NCBI RefSeq assembly: GCF_003182155.1
Contig: NZ_QGTG01000002.1
Span: 1,317,646 to 1,381,645, forward strand
Source of the DNA: Chitinophaga sp. S165
GTDB taxonomy: Bacteria > Bacteroidota > Bacteroidia > Chitinophagales > Chitinophagaceae
Direction: 5' to 3'
Length of the DNA stretch: 64,000 nucleotides
Shown: in pieces, positions 18,276 through 26,309 of the stretch
Position numbering within the stretch: the stretch's first letter is position 1
How the letters are laid out: each line of letters begins with the position of its first letter
Made by a program: the position numbers and the translations under genes
Notes under the pieces: model-generated
Seen by the model: only the letters and a program-made list of their open reading frames with translations
The model's database searches: none
Told to the model about the DNA's origin: nothing

Positions 18276-18301
18276 ATTATATTAAGTAGTTACACCTTTT
18301 A

Positions 18302-19306
18302 TCAGAAGAAAAGATTGACTACAAAGTAAACAAAAGCAGCCAGTAATGCGCTGATGGGAATTGTCAGTATCCAGGCCCAGAGGAGGCTCACGGTTACCCC
18401 CCAGCGTACTGCAGAGAGACGTTTCGTAGCGCCTACACCGATAATAGAACCGGTAATAGTGTGGGTGGTACTTACAGGAATACCCAGTGTTTCTGTGAGA
18501 TAAAGTGTTACCGCACCCGCAGTTTCCGCAGCCACACCTTCAAGTGGGGTTACTTTGGTAATACGGGATCCCATGGTTTTAACTATTTTCCAGCCACCGC
18601 TCATAGTACCGAGGGCAATGGCAACGAAGCAGGACAATGGCACCCAGTTAGGTACTTTGGTAACATCGTCTATACTGCCATGAGCAACCAGGGCTGCAGC
18701 GATGATACCCATTACTTTCTGCGCATCGTTACCTCCGTGTGCAAGGCTCAACGCGCCGGATGACACCAGCTGCAAACGTTTGAACCAGCTTTCCGCCCTA
18801 TAGGGATTGGCCTTACGACAGACGTTCAATATAATGATCGTTATAATGAAGGCGACCAGCATACCGATGAATGGCGCGAGGGCAATGAAATAGATAATGG
18901 GCATTACCTTAGAATAGTTGATCACATCGAAAGAGCCATGGGCAGCTGCAATGGCAGCACCGATGAAACCACCTATAAGGGTATGTGAAGAACTGGAGGG
19001 TATACCATACCACCAGGTGGCAAGGTTCCAGGTAATAGCCGCTATCAGGCCACAAAGGATCACCTTCAGGGTAATGAATTGCTCAAATACGGATTTGGCG
19101 ATAGTATTACCTACCTTAAATTCCCCATAAACATATTTGGAAATAAAGAAAGCTGCAAAGTTGAACACGGCAGCCCATAGTACTGCCTGGAAGGGAGTCA
19201 GCACTTTTGTGGATACGATGGTTGCTATAGAGTTAGCCGCATCATGAAAGCCGTTAATATAATCGAAGATAAACGCCAGTATGATGATCGTGACAAGTAA
19301 GGTCAT
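18302..19306 (-). CDS. pit: Low-affinity inorganic phosphate transporter (Pit family)
   Basis: A 334-residue inner-membrane phosphate permease driven by protons, importing metal-phosphate. Both halves of the internal duplication carry the PD001131-type signature: DYINGFHDAANSIATIVST (about 15-33) and SLAHGGNDAQKVMGIIAAAL (about 196-215), followed by GIPVSTTHTITGSIIG. About ten helices are present. It lies 51 bases downstream of the DUF47 gene, the usual Pit partner. Their shared promoter region is divergent from the PlcP-like gene. Confidence 0.95.
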   Translation of the reverse strand: MTLLVTIIILAFIFDYINGFHDAANSIATIVSTKVLTPFQAVLWAAVFNFAAFFISKYVYGEFKVGNTIAKSVFEQFITLKVILCGLIAAITWNLATWWYGIPSSSSHTLIGGFIGAAIAAAHGSFDVINYSKVMPIIYFIALAPFIGMLVAFIITIIILNVCRKANPYRAESWFKRLQLVSSGALSLAHGGNDAQKVMGIIAAALVAHGSIDDVTKVPNWVPLSCFVAIALGTMSGGWKIVKTMGSRITKVTPLEGVAAETAGAVTLYLTETLGIPVSTTHTITGSIIGVGATKRLSAVRWGVTVSLLWAWILTIPISALLAAFVYFVVNLFF

Positions 19307-19357
19307 TAGAAAGGTATTTGCATTAAACAGGCATGCCGGAGATGTATAATCTGTTGA

Positions 19358-20011
19358 TTATGCATATTTTATGATGATAGACTCTATCACGTTGGCACAA
19401 TCTTCACATTTGTCTGTAGCAATTTCGAGCGCCTGATACAGTTCTCGCATTTTCAGCAATTCTCCTGCATTGTTGGCTTCTTTCTCGAACAGATCTGCGA
19501 TGGCCATGTCATAGATATCATCTGCATGGTTCTCCAGGCTATTGATCCTTACACAGGCATCCGTGATGTTACGCATGTTGGACATGGTACGCAGTTCAGG
19601 GATCGCTTTATGCAGTTCCAGGGTACCCTGGTAGATCAGGTCAGCCAGTTTACGAACACTTTCATTGATTTCGGTTACTTTGTAAAGATCCAGTCTTTTT
19701 GCGGAACCGTGGATATAATCGGCCACATCATCCAGCGTAGCCGCCAGGTGGTGAATGTCTTCACGGTCAAATGGAGTAATGAAGTTCTGACCCAGTTCCA
19801 CAAAGATCCGATGGGTGAAATCGTCGTTTTTGTGCTCGAGCCGCTCAATCAGATGGGTTTTGTCTTTACGCACTGCCATGTCTGTAGCGGACACCAGTTC
19901 AACCAGCACTTTACCCATTTCTACCAGATTGGCAGCTACATCCTCGAATAACGAATAAAAAACCCTGTCTTTTGGTACAAATAACTTTACAAAAGAATTG
20001 AAGCCTCCCAT
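19358..20011 (-). CDS. DUF47 (PhoU-like) Pit accessory protein
   Basis: A 217-residue, almost fully helical cytoplasmic protein of the DUF47 family, distant relatives of PhoU that are encoded with Pit transporters and are thought to gate phosphate uptake. The acidic helix patterns expected of metal-binding PhoU-like bundles are present (for example EDIHHLAATLDDVADYIHG near residue 80-98 and LENHADDIYD near 165). The start MGGFNSFVKLFVPKDRVFY at 20011 is the family norm; an in-frame start 54 bases upstream would overlap the -10 region of the promoter and is rejected. First gene of the Pit operon. Confidence 0.92.
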   Translation of the reverse strand: MGGFNSFVKLFVPKDRVFYSLFEDVAANLVEMGKVLVELVSATDMAVRKDKTHLIERLEHKNDDFTHRIFVELGQNFITPFDREDIHHLAATLDDVADYIHGSAKRLDLYKVTEINESVRKLADLIYQGTLELHKAIPELRTMSNMRNITDACVRINSLENHADDIYDMAIADLFEKEANNAGELLKMRELYQALEIATDKCEDCANVIESIIIKYA

Positions 20012-20033
20012 ACTCTTTGTTTGAAATTTGGCG

Positions 20034-20065
20034 CAAAAATAGCTTTCCGCAGGCAATACCTCCAA
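20034..20065 (-). promoter_or_regulatory. Promoter of the DUF47-pit operon
   Basis: On the minus strand TATTTTTG (20041 down to 20034) fits TAnnTTTG at all fixed positions. A TTG lies 21 bases upstream (20065-20063), slightly long compared with the usual 19. The start point would be about 16 bases before the DUF47 ATG. There is no 11-bp TAAC array in phase with this promoter, unlike the divergent one, so it looks phosphate-independent. Confidence 0.45.
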
Positions 20066-20078
20066 GAAAATATTATCC

Positions 20079-20134
20079 TTAATAATTCCTTAACACTGGA
20101 TTAATATAAAAGTAATATAGCAATTTTTTCTTTG
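20079..20134 (+). promoter_or_regulatory. Pho-box-like promoter of the PlcP-like gene
   Basis: Four units TTAAT, TTAAC, TTAAT and GTAAT start at 20079, 20090, 20101 and 20112, exactly 11 bases apart. Ten bases after the last unit comes TTTCTTTG (20127-20134), matching five of six fixed positions of TAnnTTTG. The direction is toward the metallophosphoesterase gene at 20257, leaving a leader of about 115 nt. The same spacing (15 bases from the first base of the last unit to the -10) recurs at five other promoters in this window. Confidence 0.75.
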
Positions 20135-20256
20135 TATTGTGAAAAAGGCTGTGTGTTTCAAGGATTTCCCTACACCTGCAGCCGTTTTCAGCGGACTAAA
20201 CTATTTTTAACCAAACCTAACAACTGCCCGGTTTTTTCGGTTCAATCCTCATTAAA

Positions 20257-21093
20257 ATGTCTGAAAAACGCTCTCTCGATATTGTTGTGATCTCTGATGT
20301 ACATCTCGGAATTTACGGTTGTCACGCCAAAGAACTGGTCCAGTACCTGGATAGTATCGATCCTAAAATATTGGTTTTGAATGGGGATATCATCGATATC
20401 TGGCAGTTCAGCAAGCGTTATTTCCCGAAAGCACATACCAAAGTGATCCGCAGGATACTGAAAATGACCGGAAAGGGCACGGAAGTATATTATCTGACAG
20501 GTAACCATGACGAAGCCCTGCGAAAATTTGCCGGTTTCGGACTAGGTAACCTGGTCATCGATAATAAGCTGATCCTTGAGGTAGATGGCAAAAGACACTG
20601 GTTCTTCCATGGAGACGTATACGATGTGACAATGAAGAACTCCAAATGGCTGGCAAAACTGGGAGGGAAAGGATATGATCTGTTAATTATTATTAATAGA
20701 TTGGTAAATAATGTTTTAGAGCGCATGGGAAAAGAAAAGATGAGCTTTTCCAAAAAAGTGAAAAATGGCGTGAAACAAGCCGTAAAGTTTATCTCCGATT
20801 TCGAACAGGTGGTTGCAGAAATAGCGATCGATAAAGAATTTGATGTGGTATGCTGTGGACACATCCATCAGCCCATCATAAAAGAAATAGTACATGATGG
20901 TAAATCCGTTACCTACCTTAATTCCGGAGACTGGGTCGAAAGCCTGACCTCACTGGAGTACACCAATGGTCAATGGTCGCTCTACCAATACCCCGTATCC
21001 AAAACACGTGTTGTATTACCGGAGGAGGAAGAAGAAGGATCAATTATGCCCTGGGGAGATATTTCCAAGGTGATCAGCTTCCCGCAACAATAG
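20257..21093 (+). CDS. Calcineurin-like metallophosphoesterase, PlcP/LpxH-like
   Basis: A 278-residue two-metal phosphoesterase. Metal ligands are visible in order: SDVHLG (Asp14, His16), NGDIID (Asp44), GNHDE (Asn83, His84), HGD (His118) and GHIHQP (His202, His204). A family search would label it UDP-2,3-diacylglucosamine diphosphatase, but several details fit PlcP, the phospholipase C of Sinorhizobium and marine bacteria that removes phosphate headgroups in phosphate starvation: the IYGCHAKEL segment after SDVHLG, the NSKWLAKLGGKGYDLL helix, the SFSKKVKNGVKQAVKFISDFE insert, and LNSGDWVESLTSLEY. The Pho-box-like promoter supports this. Hydrolysis of phospholipid to diacylglycerol is inferred; LpxH activity remains the alternative. 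Confidence 0.8.
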   Translation: MSEKRSLDIVVISDVHLGIYGCHAKELVQYLDSIDPKILVLNGDIIDIWQFSKRYFPKAHTKVIRRILKMTGKGTEVYYLTGNHDEALRKFAGFGLGNLVIDNKLILEVDGKRHWFFHGDVYDVTMKNSKWLAKLGGKGYDLLIIINRLVNNVLERMGKEKMSFSKKVKNGVKQAVKFISDFEQVVAEIAIDKEFDVVCCGHIHQPIIKEIVHDGKSVTYLNSGDWVESLTSLEYTNGQWSLYQYPVSKTRVVLPEEEEEGSIMPWGDISKVISFPQQ

Positions 21094-21136
21094 CTCATAT
21101 ATAAACCGTTGTTATTTAACAATTATTTATGATATA

Positions 21137-21181
21137 ATAACAACTGCTTAATATTCACTTAATACAGAGCTATTAATATTG
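21137..21181 (+). promoter_or_regulatory. Pho-box-like promoter of the 136-residue gene
   Basis: Units ATAAC, TTAAT and TTAAT start at 21137, 21148 and 21159 (11-bp steps). A further TTAAC at 21116 is one base out of phase. Ten bases after the last unit is TAATATTG (21174-21181), five of six fixed positions of TAnnTTTG. The predicted start is about 43 bases before the ATG at 21231. Confidence 0.7.
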
Positions 21182-21230
21182 TGATATTATATCCAGTGAT
21201 CCGACTGGTAATGCTAACATAAATAGTAAG

Positions 21231-21641
21231 ATGAAAGTATTGAAGTTACATCCTCTGATGACGGTCTCCCTGTTACAAATGCAGTTTCAGCGACTACTCT
21301 CCTGCAATATTGCAGTTTACATGCGTAATTCACCTGCTAACGCATTTGATACGTTAGGTGAAGCTGGTTTTCCCGAAGAAATGCTGATTGAATTTCCCAT
21401 AGATGAAACTTTAAGCCTTCGCGAGTTTGAAGAAGAACTGGAAGATAAATTCAATTTTACACTGGAGCTTTGTAACAAGGACCATAAGCCGTTTACAAAC
21501 AAAAGCATGCACCTGTTTCAATTAATCGCTTCTTTATCAGATGGCATGAAGCATAATAATGAATATAACGCGCAGCTGGATATCACACTTGAAAGGTTGT
21601 TGAATAATAACCGTCAGGGACCGCAGCAGATTGCCTGCTGA
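21231..21641 (+). CDS. Unknown small protein behind a Pho-box-like promoter
   Basis: A 136-residue soluble protein that I do not recognise. It has no signal peptide or membrane helix. The centre (about 45-80) is acidic with ETLSLREFEEELEDKF, the C-terminal third is helical (MHLFQLIASLSDGMKH, then LDITLERLLNNN). Two cysteines only, one at the last residue. It is a single gene between the PlcP-like enzyme and a TonB receptor, and it has its own promoter of the phosphate-type architecture, so it is probably induced with them. The ATG at 21231 is favoured by the distance to that promoter. Possible roles include a small regulator or enzyme adaptor, but nothing in the sequence shows which. Confidence 0.7.
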   Translation: MKVLKLHPLMTVSLLQMQFQRLLSCNIAVYMRNSPANAFDTLGEAGFPEEMLIEFPIDETLSLREFEEELEDKFNFTLELCNKDHKPFTNKSMHLFQLIASLSDGMKHNNEYNAQLDITLERLLNNNRQGPQQIAC

Positions 21642-21715
21642 TACGGATATTTAGCATTACCGCCCCTAAATTATTTATTATTAATATCCTGTGAAACCTA
21701 ACTATCCTGAACGTG

Positions 21716-21800
21716 TTAACTATTTTTTAATCATTCCTTAACAATTAACATTCTGGTAACCTTCCTGTAACACTGCGGTAACACACCCACGATAGTTTTG
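21716..21800 (+). promoter_or_regulatory. Extended Pho-box-like promoter of TonB receptor 1
   Basis: Seven units are seen: TTAAC 21716, TTAAT 21727, TTAAC 21738, then after a 7-bp step TTAAC 21745, GTAAC 21756, GTAAC 21767 and GTAAC 21778, otherwise at 11-bp steps. Ten bases after the last unit is TAGTTTTG (21793-21800), a perfect TAnnTTTG. The predicted start is about 32 bases before the GTG start of the receptor gene. This is the longest array in the window and consists of two phased blocks. Confidence 0.85.
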
Positions 21801-21838
21801 CGGCTGTAATTCAATCAAGTCACTGAATCAGCTATATC

Positions 21839-24667
21839 GTGAAACATTCTTTCGTGTCTGCACTGTTATGTGTTTGCCTTCTTTTGAGTTCCTTCCTTTC
21901 CGCCTTTGCTGTAGATAATGGGAAAGTAACAGGTAAAGTAACCGACCAGAAAAGCGGAGAAGCGCTAATAGGCGTTACCGTTATTGTACAGGGTACATCT
22001 ACAGGTGCAGTTACTGACGTTGAAGGTCGTTATACACTGAACCTTGCTCCAGGTACTTACACGCTGGAGTTTAAATACATGGGTTACCAAACCAAAGCTG
22101 TAAGCGAGGTTGTGGTAAAACAAGGTGCGCCTACACAGTTACCTGTGATCATGGATGAACCTAAATCGAAAGAACTGCAGGAAGTAGTGATCAGGGGTTC
22201 TTTCAAACAGGAAACGATCAATGCTTTGTATACTGCACAGAAGAATAATGTGGCTGTATCTGACGGTATCTCTGCAGATGTGATAAAAAAATCTCCTGAC
22301 CGCAGCACTGGTGAAGTATTAAAACGCGTTAGCGGTACTACTATACAGGATAATAAATTTGTTATCGTACGTGGTCTGAGCGATCGTTATAACACTGCCC
22401 TGGTAGATAATGGCGTACTGCCAAGTACTGAGCCAAACCGTAAGGCATTCTCTTTTGATATTATCCCTGCTAACATGATCGATAATATTATCATTACAAA
22501 GTCTGCCACACCTGATCTGCCGGGCGATTTTGCAGGTGGGGTGATCAATGTACAAACCAAAGAAATTCCTGATCAGCACTTCTTTGATATAGCTGTGGGT
22601 TCTAGTTATAACACGGCTTCTACTTTTAAATCATTTAAGAGCGGTTATAAGAGCAGCACTGACTTCCTGGGTTTTGACGGTGGCCGCCAGTTACCTACAT
22701 CTTTTCCTGCTACCAGCGCGATTGCAAATAATCAGCTGACGGTAACAGAGCAGCGTAATGCGATGAAATCATTAAATAATGATTACAGCATCAAAGATAA
22801 AAAAGGATTGCCCGGTATTAATCTACAAGCTACCCTGGGGAATCACTGGAGCACAAAAAAAGACGCCAGTGTTGGTATGATCGCTGCGATAACTTATTCT
22901 CATACTGAGTCAGTACTTCGTGATGTTGTTCGCCGCTACGATAACTTTGATTATAAAGATAACGCATACAAATATTCAACCAACCTGGGTGGTGTACTGA
23001 ACTTCGGATATTCCGCAGGCAAGAGCAAGATCGTTTGGAAAAACCTGTACAACAGGATCTTTGATGATAACTTCCTGTTCCGTGAAGGAGATAATCTTGG
23101 TAGTAATAAATACATCAATTATTACGCCTATGACCTGATACAGAAGTCGCTGTTCAAGACGGCTGTGGAAGGCGAACATCAGGTAGGTAAAGGGCAGAGC
23201 AAAATTAACTGGTTGCTTTCCTTCAATAAAGTAACCAATAATCAGCCTGACCAGCGTAAAGTTTCCTATGGTAAAAACTTAGGCGATGAAACTGCAGTAT
23301 TGACCGCCGATATAGGTACAGTTGGTAAGGCGAATAACCGTCTGTTCTCCGATCTGGATGAAAATATCTACATAGCCAGCGCTAACTATTCACATCCTTT
23401 CCGCTTCTTAAACAACAAGAGCAGCTTCAAAATAGGTGGCCTTTTTCAACGACGTAGCAGAGACTTCCATGCACGTTATATTGGTCTGAAACTCGACGCT
23501 CTGAAAGATGGTAGTGAAGCAGTTTCTCAACGTCCCATTACTACCCTGTATGCGAACGATGTTATTGAAAATGGTTTCTATACACTGGATGATATCACTT
23601 CTACTGTTGATGAATACAGAGCAACTACCAACACGGGGGCAGGTTATCTGCAGCTGGACAACAGACTGTCTGATAAATTCCGCCTGGTATGGGGTATTAG
23701 GGTAGAATCCTTTGGATTGAAGCTGAATTCTCCGATTGTTGGTCCTACCATTAAAGTTGATAAGGATTGGCTGGATGTACTGCCTTCTGCAAATCTGACG
23801 TATTCTTTAAACAAAAGTTCAAACCTGCGTGCGTCTTATTACAGAACAATAGCAAGGCCAGAGCTGCGCGAACTGGCGCCGTTGTCATACTATGACTATG
23901 AAATGTCTTCTCTCATTAATGGTAACGCCAACCTGGTACGTAGCCAGATAGATAACGCGGATATTCGTTATGAGCTGTTCCCTAATGCAGGTGAAATATT
24001 TTCCGGTTCTGTATTCTATAAACATTTCAAGAATCCGATCGAAAGCAAGGTTACTTCCTCTGGTTTGAGCCAGTATGATGTAACACCGGTTAACTACAAT
24101 AGCGCTTATAACATTGGTGCTGAAGTCGAGCTGCGTAAAAAACTTGGTTTCCTCGCTGAAAATAGTTTCCTGAACAATACCACTTTCTATGCAAACCTGG
24201 CTTATATCAAATCAGTAGTAGATGATAATACAATAGTGAATGCAAAGGACAGACCATTATCAGGTCAGTCAAACTATGTGATCAATACAAGTCTTTCTTA
24301 TGCATTACCTGGTGACAAAGTAAGCTTCAACCTGCTTTACAACAGGATCGGACAACGCCTATACCTGGTAGGTGAAGGTGGTGGAGCAGATGGTTCCGGT
24401 AAACTGGGTAACATCTATGAAAGTCCGCGCAACCTGCTGGATTTCCAGGCTAATATGAACATCAGCAAACGTAGTAGCTTCCGTCTGAATATTAAAGATC
24501 TGCTGAATGCTAAATACAGGTTCTACTACGATCAGAATGGTAACAACAAGTTCGATAATCCTGTATACAAAAGAGGTAGCATCAGTTCAGGCGAAGACTA
24601 TCTATTGCAGCAATACCGTCCGGGTACAACGTTCTCATTGACCTATAGTTTTCATCTTTCTAAATAA
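21839..24667 (+). CDS. TonB-dependent receptor with carboxypeptidase-regulatory-like domain
   Basis: A 942-residue outer-membrane importer. A signal peptide (1-24, ending SAFA) is followed by a CarboxypepD_reg-like beta-sandwich (about 27-108, GKVTDQKSGEALIGVTV), the plug (about 125-235, with RGLSDRYNTALVDNGVLPS and GDFAGGVINVQTK) and a 22-strand barrel to the C-terminus. The start is GTG at 21839; no better ATG precedes the signal peptide. No SusD-type lipoprotein follows; instead a beta-helix lipoprotein gene comes 89 bases later. With the Pho-box-like promoter upstream, I infer uptake of a phosphorus-containing nutrient. The ligand is not visible in the sequence. Confidence 0.93.
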   Translation: MKHSFVSALLCVCLLLSSFLSAFAVDNGKVTGKVTDQKSGEALIGVTVIVQGTSTGAVTDVEGRYTLNLAPGTYTLEFKYMGYQTKAVSEVVVKQGAPTQLPVIMDEPKSKELQEVVIRGSFKQETINALYTAQKNNVAVSDGISADVIKKSPDRSTGEVLKRVSGTTIQDNKFVIVRGLSDRYNTALVDNGVLPSTEPNRKAFSFDIIPANMIDNIIITKSATPDLPGDFAGGVINVQTKEIPDQHFFDIAVGSSYNTASTFKSFKSGYKSSTDFLGFDGGRQLPTSFPATSAIANNQLTVTEQRNAMKSLNNDYSIKDKKGLPGINLQATLGNHWSTKKDASVGMIAAITYSHTESVLRDVVRRYDNFDYKDNAYKYSTNLGGVLNFGYSAGKSKIVWKNLYNRIFDDNFLFREGDNLGSNKYINYYAYDLIQKSLFKTAVEGEHQVGKGQSKINWLLSFNKVTNNQPDQRKVSYGKNLGDETAVLTADIGTVGKANNRLFSDLDENIYIASANYSHPFRFLNNKSSFKIGGLFQRRSRDFHARYIGLKLDALKDGSEAVSQRPITTLYANDVIENGFYTLDDITSTVDEYRATTNTGAGYLQLDNRLSDKFRLVWGIRVESFGLKLNSPIVGPTIKVDKDWLDVLPSANLTYSLNKSSNLRASYYRTIARPELRELAPLSYYDYEMSSLINGNANLVRSQIDNADIRYELFPNAGEIFSGSVFYKHFKNPIESKVTSSGLSQYDVTPVNYNSAYNIGAEVELRKKLGFLAENSFLNNTTFYANLAYIKSVVDDNTIVNAKDRPLSGQSNYVINTSLSYALPGDKVSFNLLYNRIGQRLYLVGEGGGADGSGKLGNIYESPRNLLDFQANMNISKRSSFRLNIKDLLNAKYRFYYDQNGNNKFDNPVYKRGSISSGEDYLLQQYRPGTTFSLTYSFHLSK

Positions 24668-24756
24668 GAGAAACTGTTAATATAATAGTAACACACTCAT
24701 AACATACTCATCATAGTACTAATTTAATTTTGAACTCTAAACAATTGAAACATCTC

Positions 24757-26172
24757 ATGAAAAGGTACTTTTTGTTATTAATCGCTGCGTTATCTGTAGG
24801 CGCATTTTCTTCCTGTAGCGACGATGATGCTCCAACACCTCCTCCAACTAACGTAGACAGCTCTGTTGTAAGATTAAAAGGGGACATCACTACTAGCCAG
24901 ACACTGTCTGCAAGCAAAAAATATTTACTGGATGGTTTCGTGTACGTTAAAAGCGGTGCTACACTGACTATCGAGCCAGGTACTGTGATCATGGGTGATA
25001 AAGCAACCAAGGGTACATTGGTTATCACACGCGGTGCTAAGATCAACGCTGAAGGTACTGCTGCAAAGCCAATCATCTTCACTTCTGCTCAGCCAGCTGG
25101 TGCACGTGCACAAGGTGACTGGGGTGGCGTTATCCTGCTGGGTAAAGCAAAAGTAAATCCAGCCGGAGGCGAAGCTAAGATTGAAGGTGGTCTGGTAGTT
25201 CCTGCTGGTGGTAATGAAAAAGATTATATCTGGTACGGTGGTAATGATGATACAGACAACTCCGGCGTAATGAAATATGTACGTATCGAATTTGGTGGTA
25301 TCTACTACTCTCCTGACAACGAGATCAACGGCTTAACTATGGGCGGTGTTGGTAATGGTACAAAGATCAGCTATATCCAGGTTTACCGCTCCGGAGATGA
25401 TGCTTACGAGTGGTTCGGTGGTTCTGTAAATTGCGATCACCTGGTTGCTACTTATACCTGGGATGATGACTTCGATACTGATAACGGTTTCTCCGGTAAA
25501 ATTCAGTTCGGTGTAGCTCAGCGTTATAAAGCTATTGCTGACGTATCAGGTTCTAACGGTTTCGAATCAGATAACGATGCAAACGGTTCTGAGCTCACTC
25601 CTCAGACCAAAGCGATCTTCTCTAACATGACAATTGTTGGACCTATCATCGCTGGTAATTCTGCTTCTGGTATCAATGCTAACTTCCAACATGGTGCTCA
25701 GATCCGTCGTAACTCTTCAATGAGCCTGATCAACTCTATCATCATCGGTTTCCCTATCGGTGTATATATCGACGATACTAAAGTTGCTGGTCATAAAACA
25801 TCTCAGAATGCTTCTGAAGGTAACCTGAAATTTAAGAACAACATTATCGCTGGTGCTGTTACCGTTAGCAAGAGCGAGTGGAGCGGTGTTGACAATGCTG
25901 CCTGGACTGCATGGTGGAATGCTACCGAAACTCAGGTTATTGTTAAAGCGGAAGATGTTCAGCTGAACAATCCTTATGTATATTCTTCAGCTATCGGTGC
26001 TTCTAAAGGTACTCCTAGCTTCCTGCTGAAAGCTACTTCACCTGCAGTTGCCGGTGCTGTAATTCCAGAAGGTCTTGGTTTCGCTAATGTTGCTTATCGT
26101 GGTGCATTTGATGCAACTACTGACTGGACATCTGGTTGGACTAACTACGAAGCTGAAAGCACTAAATACTAA
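24757..26172 (+). CDS. Surface lipoprotein with right-handed beta-helix-like repeats
   Basis: A 471-residue lipoprotein. From ATG 24757 the N-terminus is MKRYFLLLIAALSVGAFSSC, with the lipobox cysteine at residue 20 and then an acidic and proline-rich tether (SDDDAPTPPPTN). An in-frame TTG 27 bases upstream would only lengthen the signal. The mature part is rich in Gly, Asn, Asp and short beta stretches such as GATLTIEPGTVIMGDKAT, ITRGAKINAEGTAAKPIIFTS (quoted up to 20 residues: ITRGAKINAEGTAAKPIIFT) and SGDDAYEWFGGSVNCDH, the pattern of parallel beta-helix proteins. It is paired with the TonB receptor just upstream and ends at a perfect palindromic terminator. It probably captures or processes the receptor ligand at the cell surface. 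Specificity unknown. Confidence 0.85.
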   Translation: MKRYFLLLIAALSVGAFSSCSDDDAPTPPPTNVDSSVVRLKGDITTSQTLSASKKYLLDGFVYVKSGATLTIEPGTVIMGDKATKGTLVITRGAKINAEGTAAKPIIFTSAQPAGARAQGDWGGVILLGKAKVNPAGGEAKIEGGLVVPAGGNEKDYIWYGGNDDTDNSGVMKYVRIEFGGIYYSPDNEINGLTMGGVGNGTKISYIQVYRSGDDAYEWFGGSVNCDHLVATYTWDDDFDTDNGFSGKIQFGVAQRYKAIADVSGSNGFESDNDANGSELTPQTKAIFSNMTIVGPIIAGNSASGINANFQHGAQIRRNSSMSLINSIIIGFPIGVYIDDTKVAGHKTSQNASEGNLKFKNNIIAGAVTVSKSEWSGVDNAAWTAWWNATETQVIVKAEDVQLNNPYVYSSAIGASKGTPSFLLKATSPAVAGAVIPEGLGFANVAYRGAFDATTDWTSGWTNYEAESTKY

Positions 26173-26199
26173 TATCTTGCCATAAATAACTGTTTAAAG

Positions 26200-26229
26200 A
26201 AAGAGGCTGTTCAATTGAACAGCCTCTTT
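26200..26229 (+). terminator. Perfect palindromic terminator of the receptor-lipoprotein operon
   Basis: AAAGAGGCTGTTCAA at 26200-26214 is followed without spacer by its exact reverse complement (26215-26229), with T-rich sequence after it. In RNA the central bases form the loop. It lies 28 bases after the lipoprotein stop. Confidence 0.88.
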
Positions 26230-26252
26230 TAGTTATATGAATCTCTTTTGTC

Positions 26253-26304
26253 AATAGCGCAGTAACAGCGGACGCCAATCGTGGGGCCCGCTGTTCTGCT
26301 ATTT
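26253..26304 (-). terminator. Hairpin after ppsA
   Basis: AATAGC..AACAGCGG and CCGCTGTT..GCTATT form a long interrupted stem just past the ppsA stop codon (26310). There is no clear T tract on the minus strand, so it may act as a 3' stability element or a partial terminator, with the 26200-26229 palindrome completing termination from this side. Confidence 0.5.
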
Positions 26305-26309
26305 ATAGA

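Noticed and set aside
20034..20116. Control of the Pit operon by the Pho-type array
   Set aside because: The array is in phase with a plus-strand -10 and not with the minus-strand TATTTTTG of the Pit operon. Cross-effects are possible but not shown.
24757..26172. Type IX secretion C-terminal domain on the beta-helix lipoprotein
   Set aside because: The C-terminus lacks the conserved sorting-domain motifs; the lipobox explains its export.
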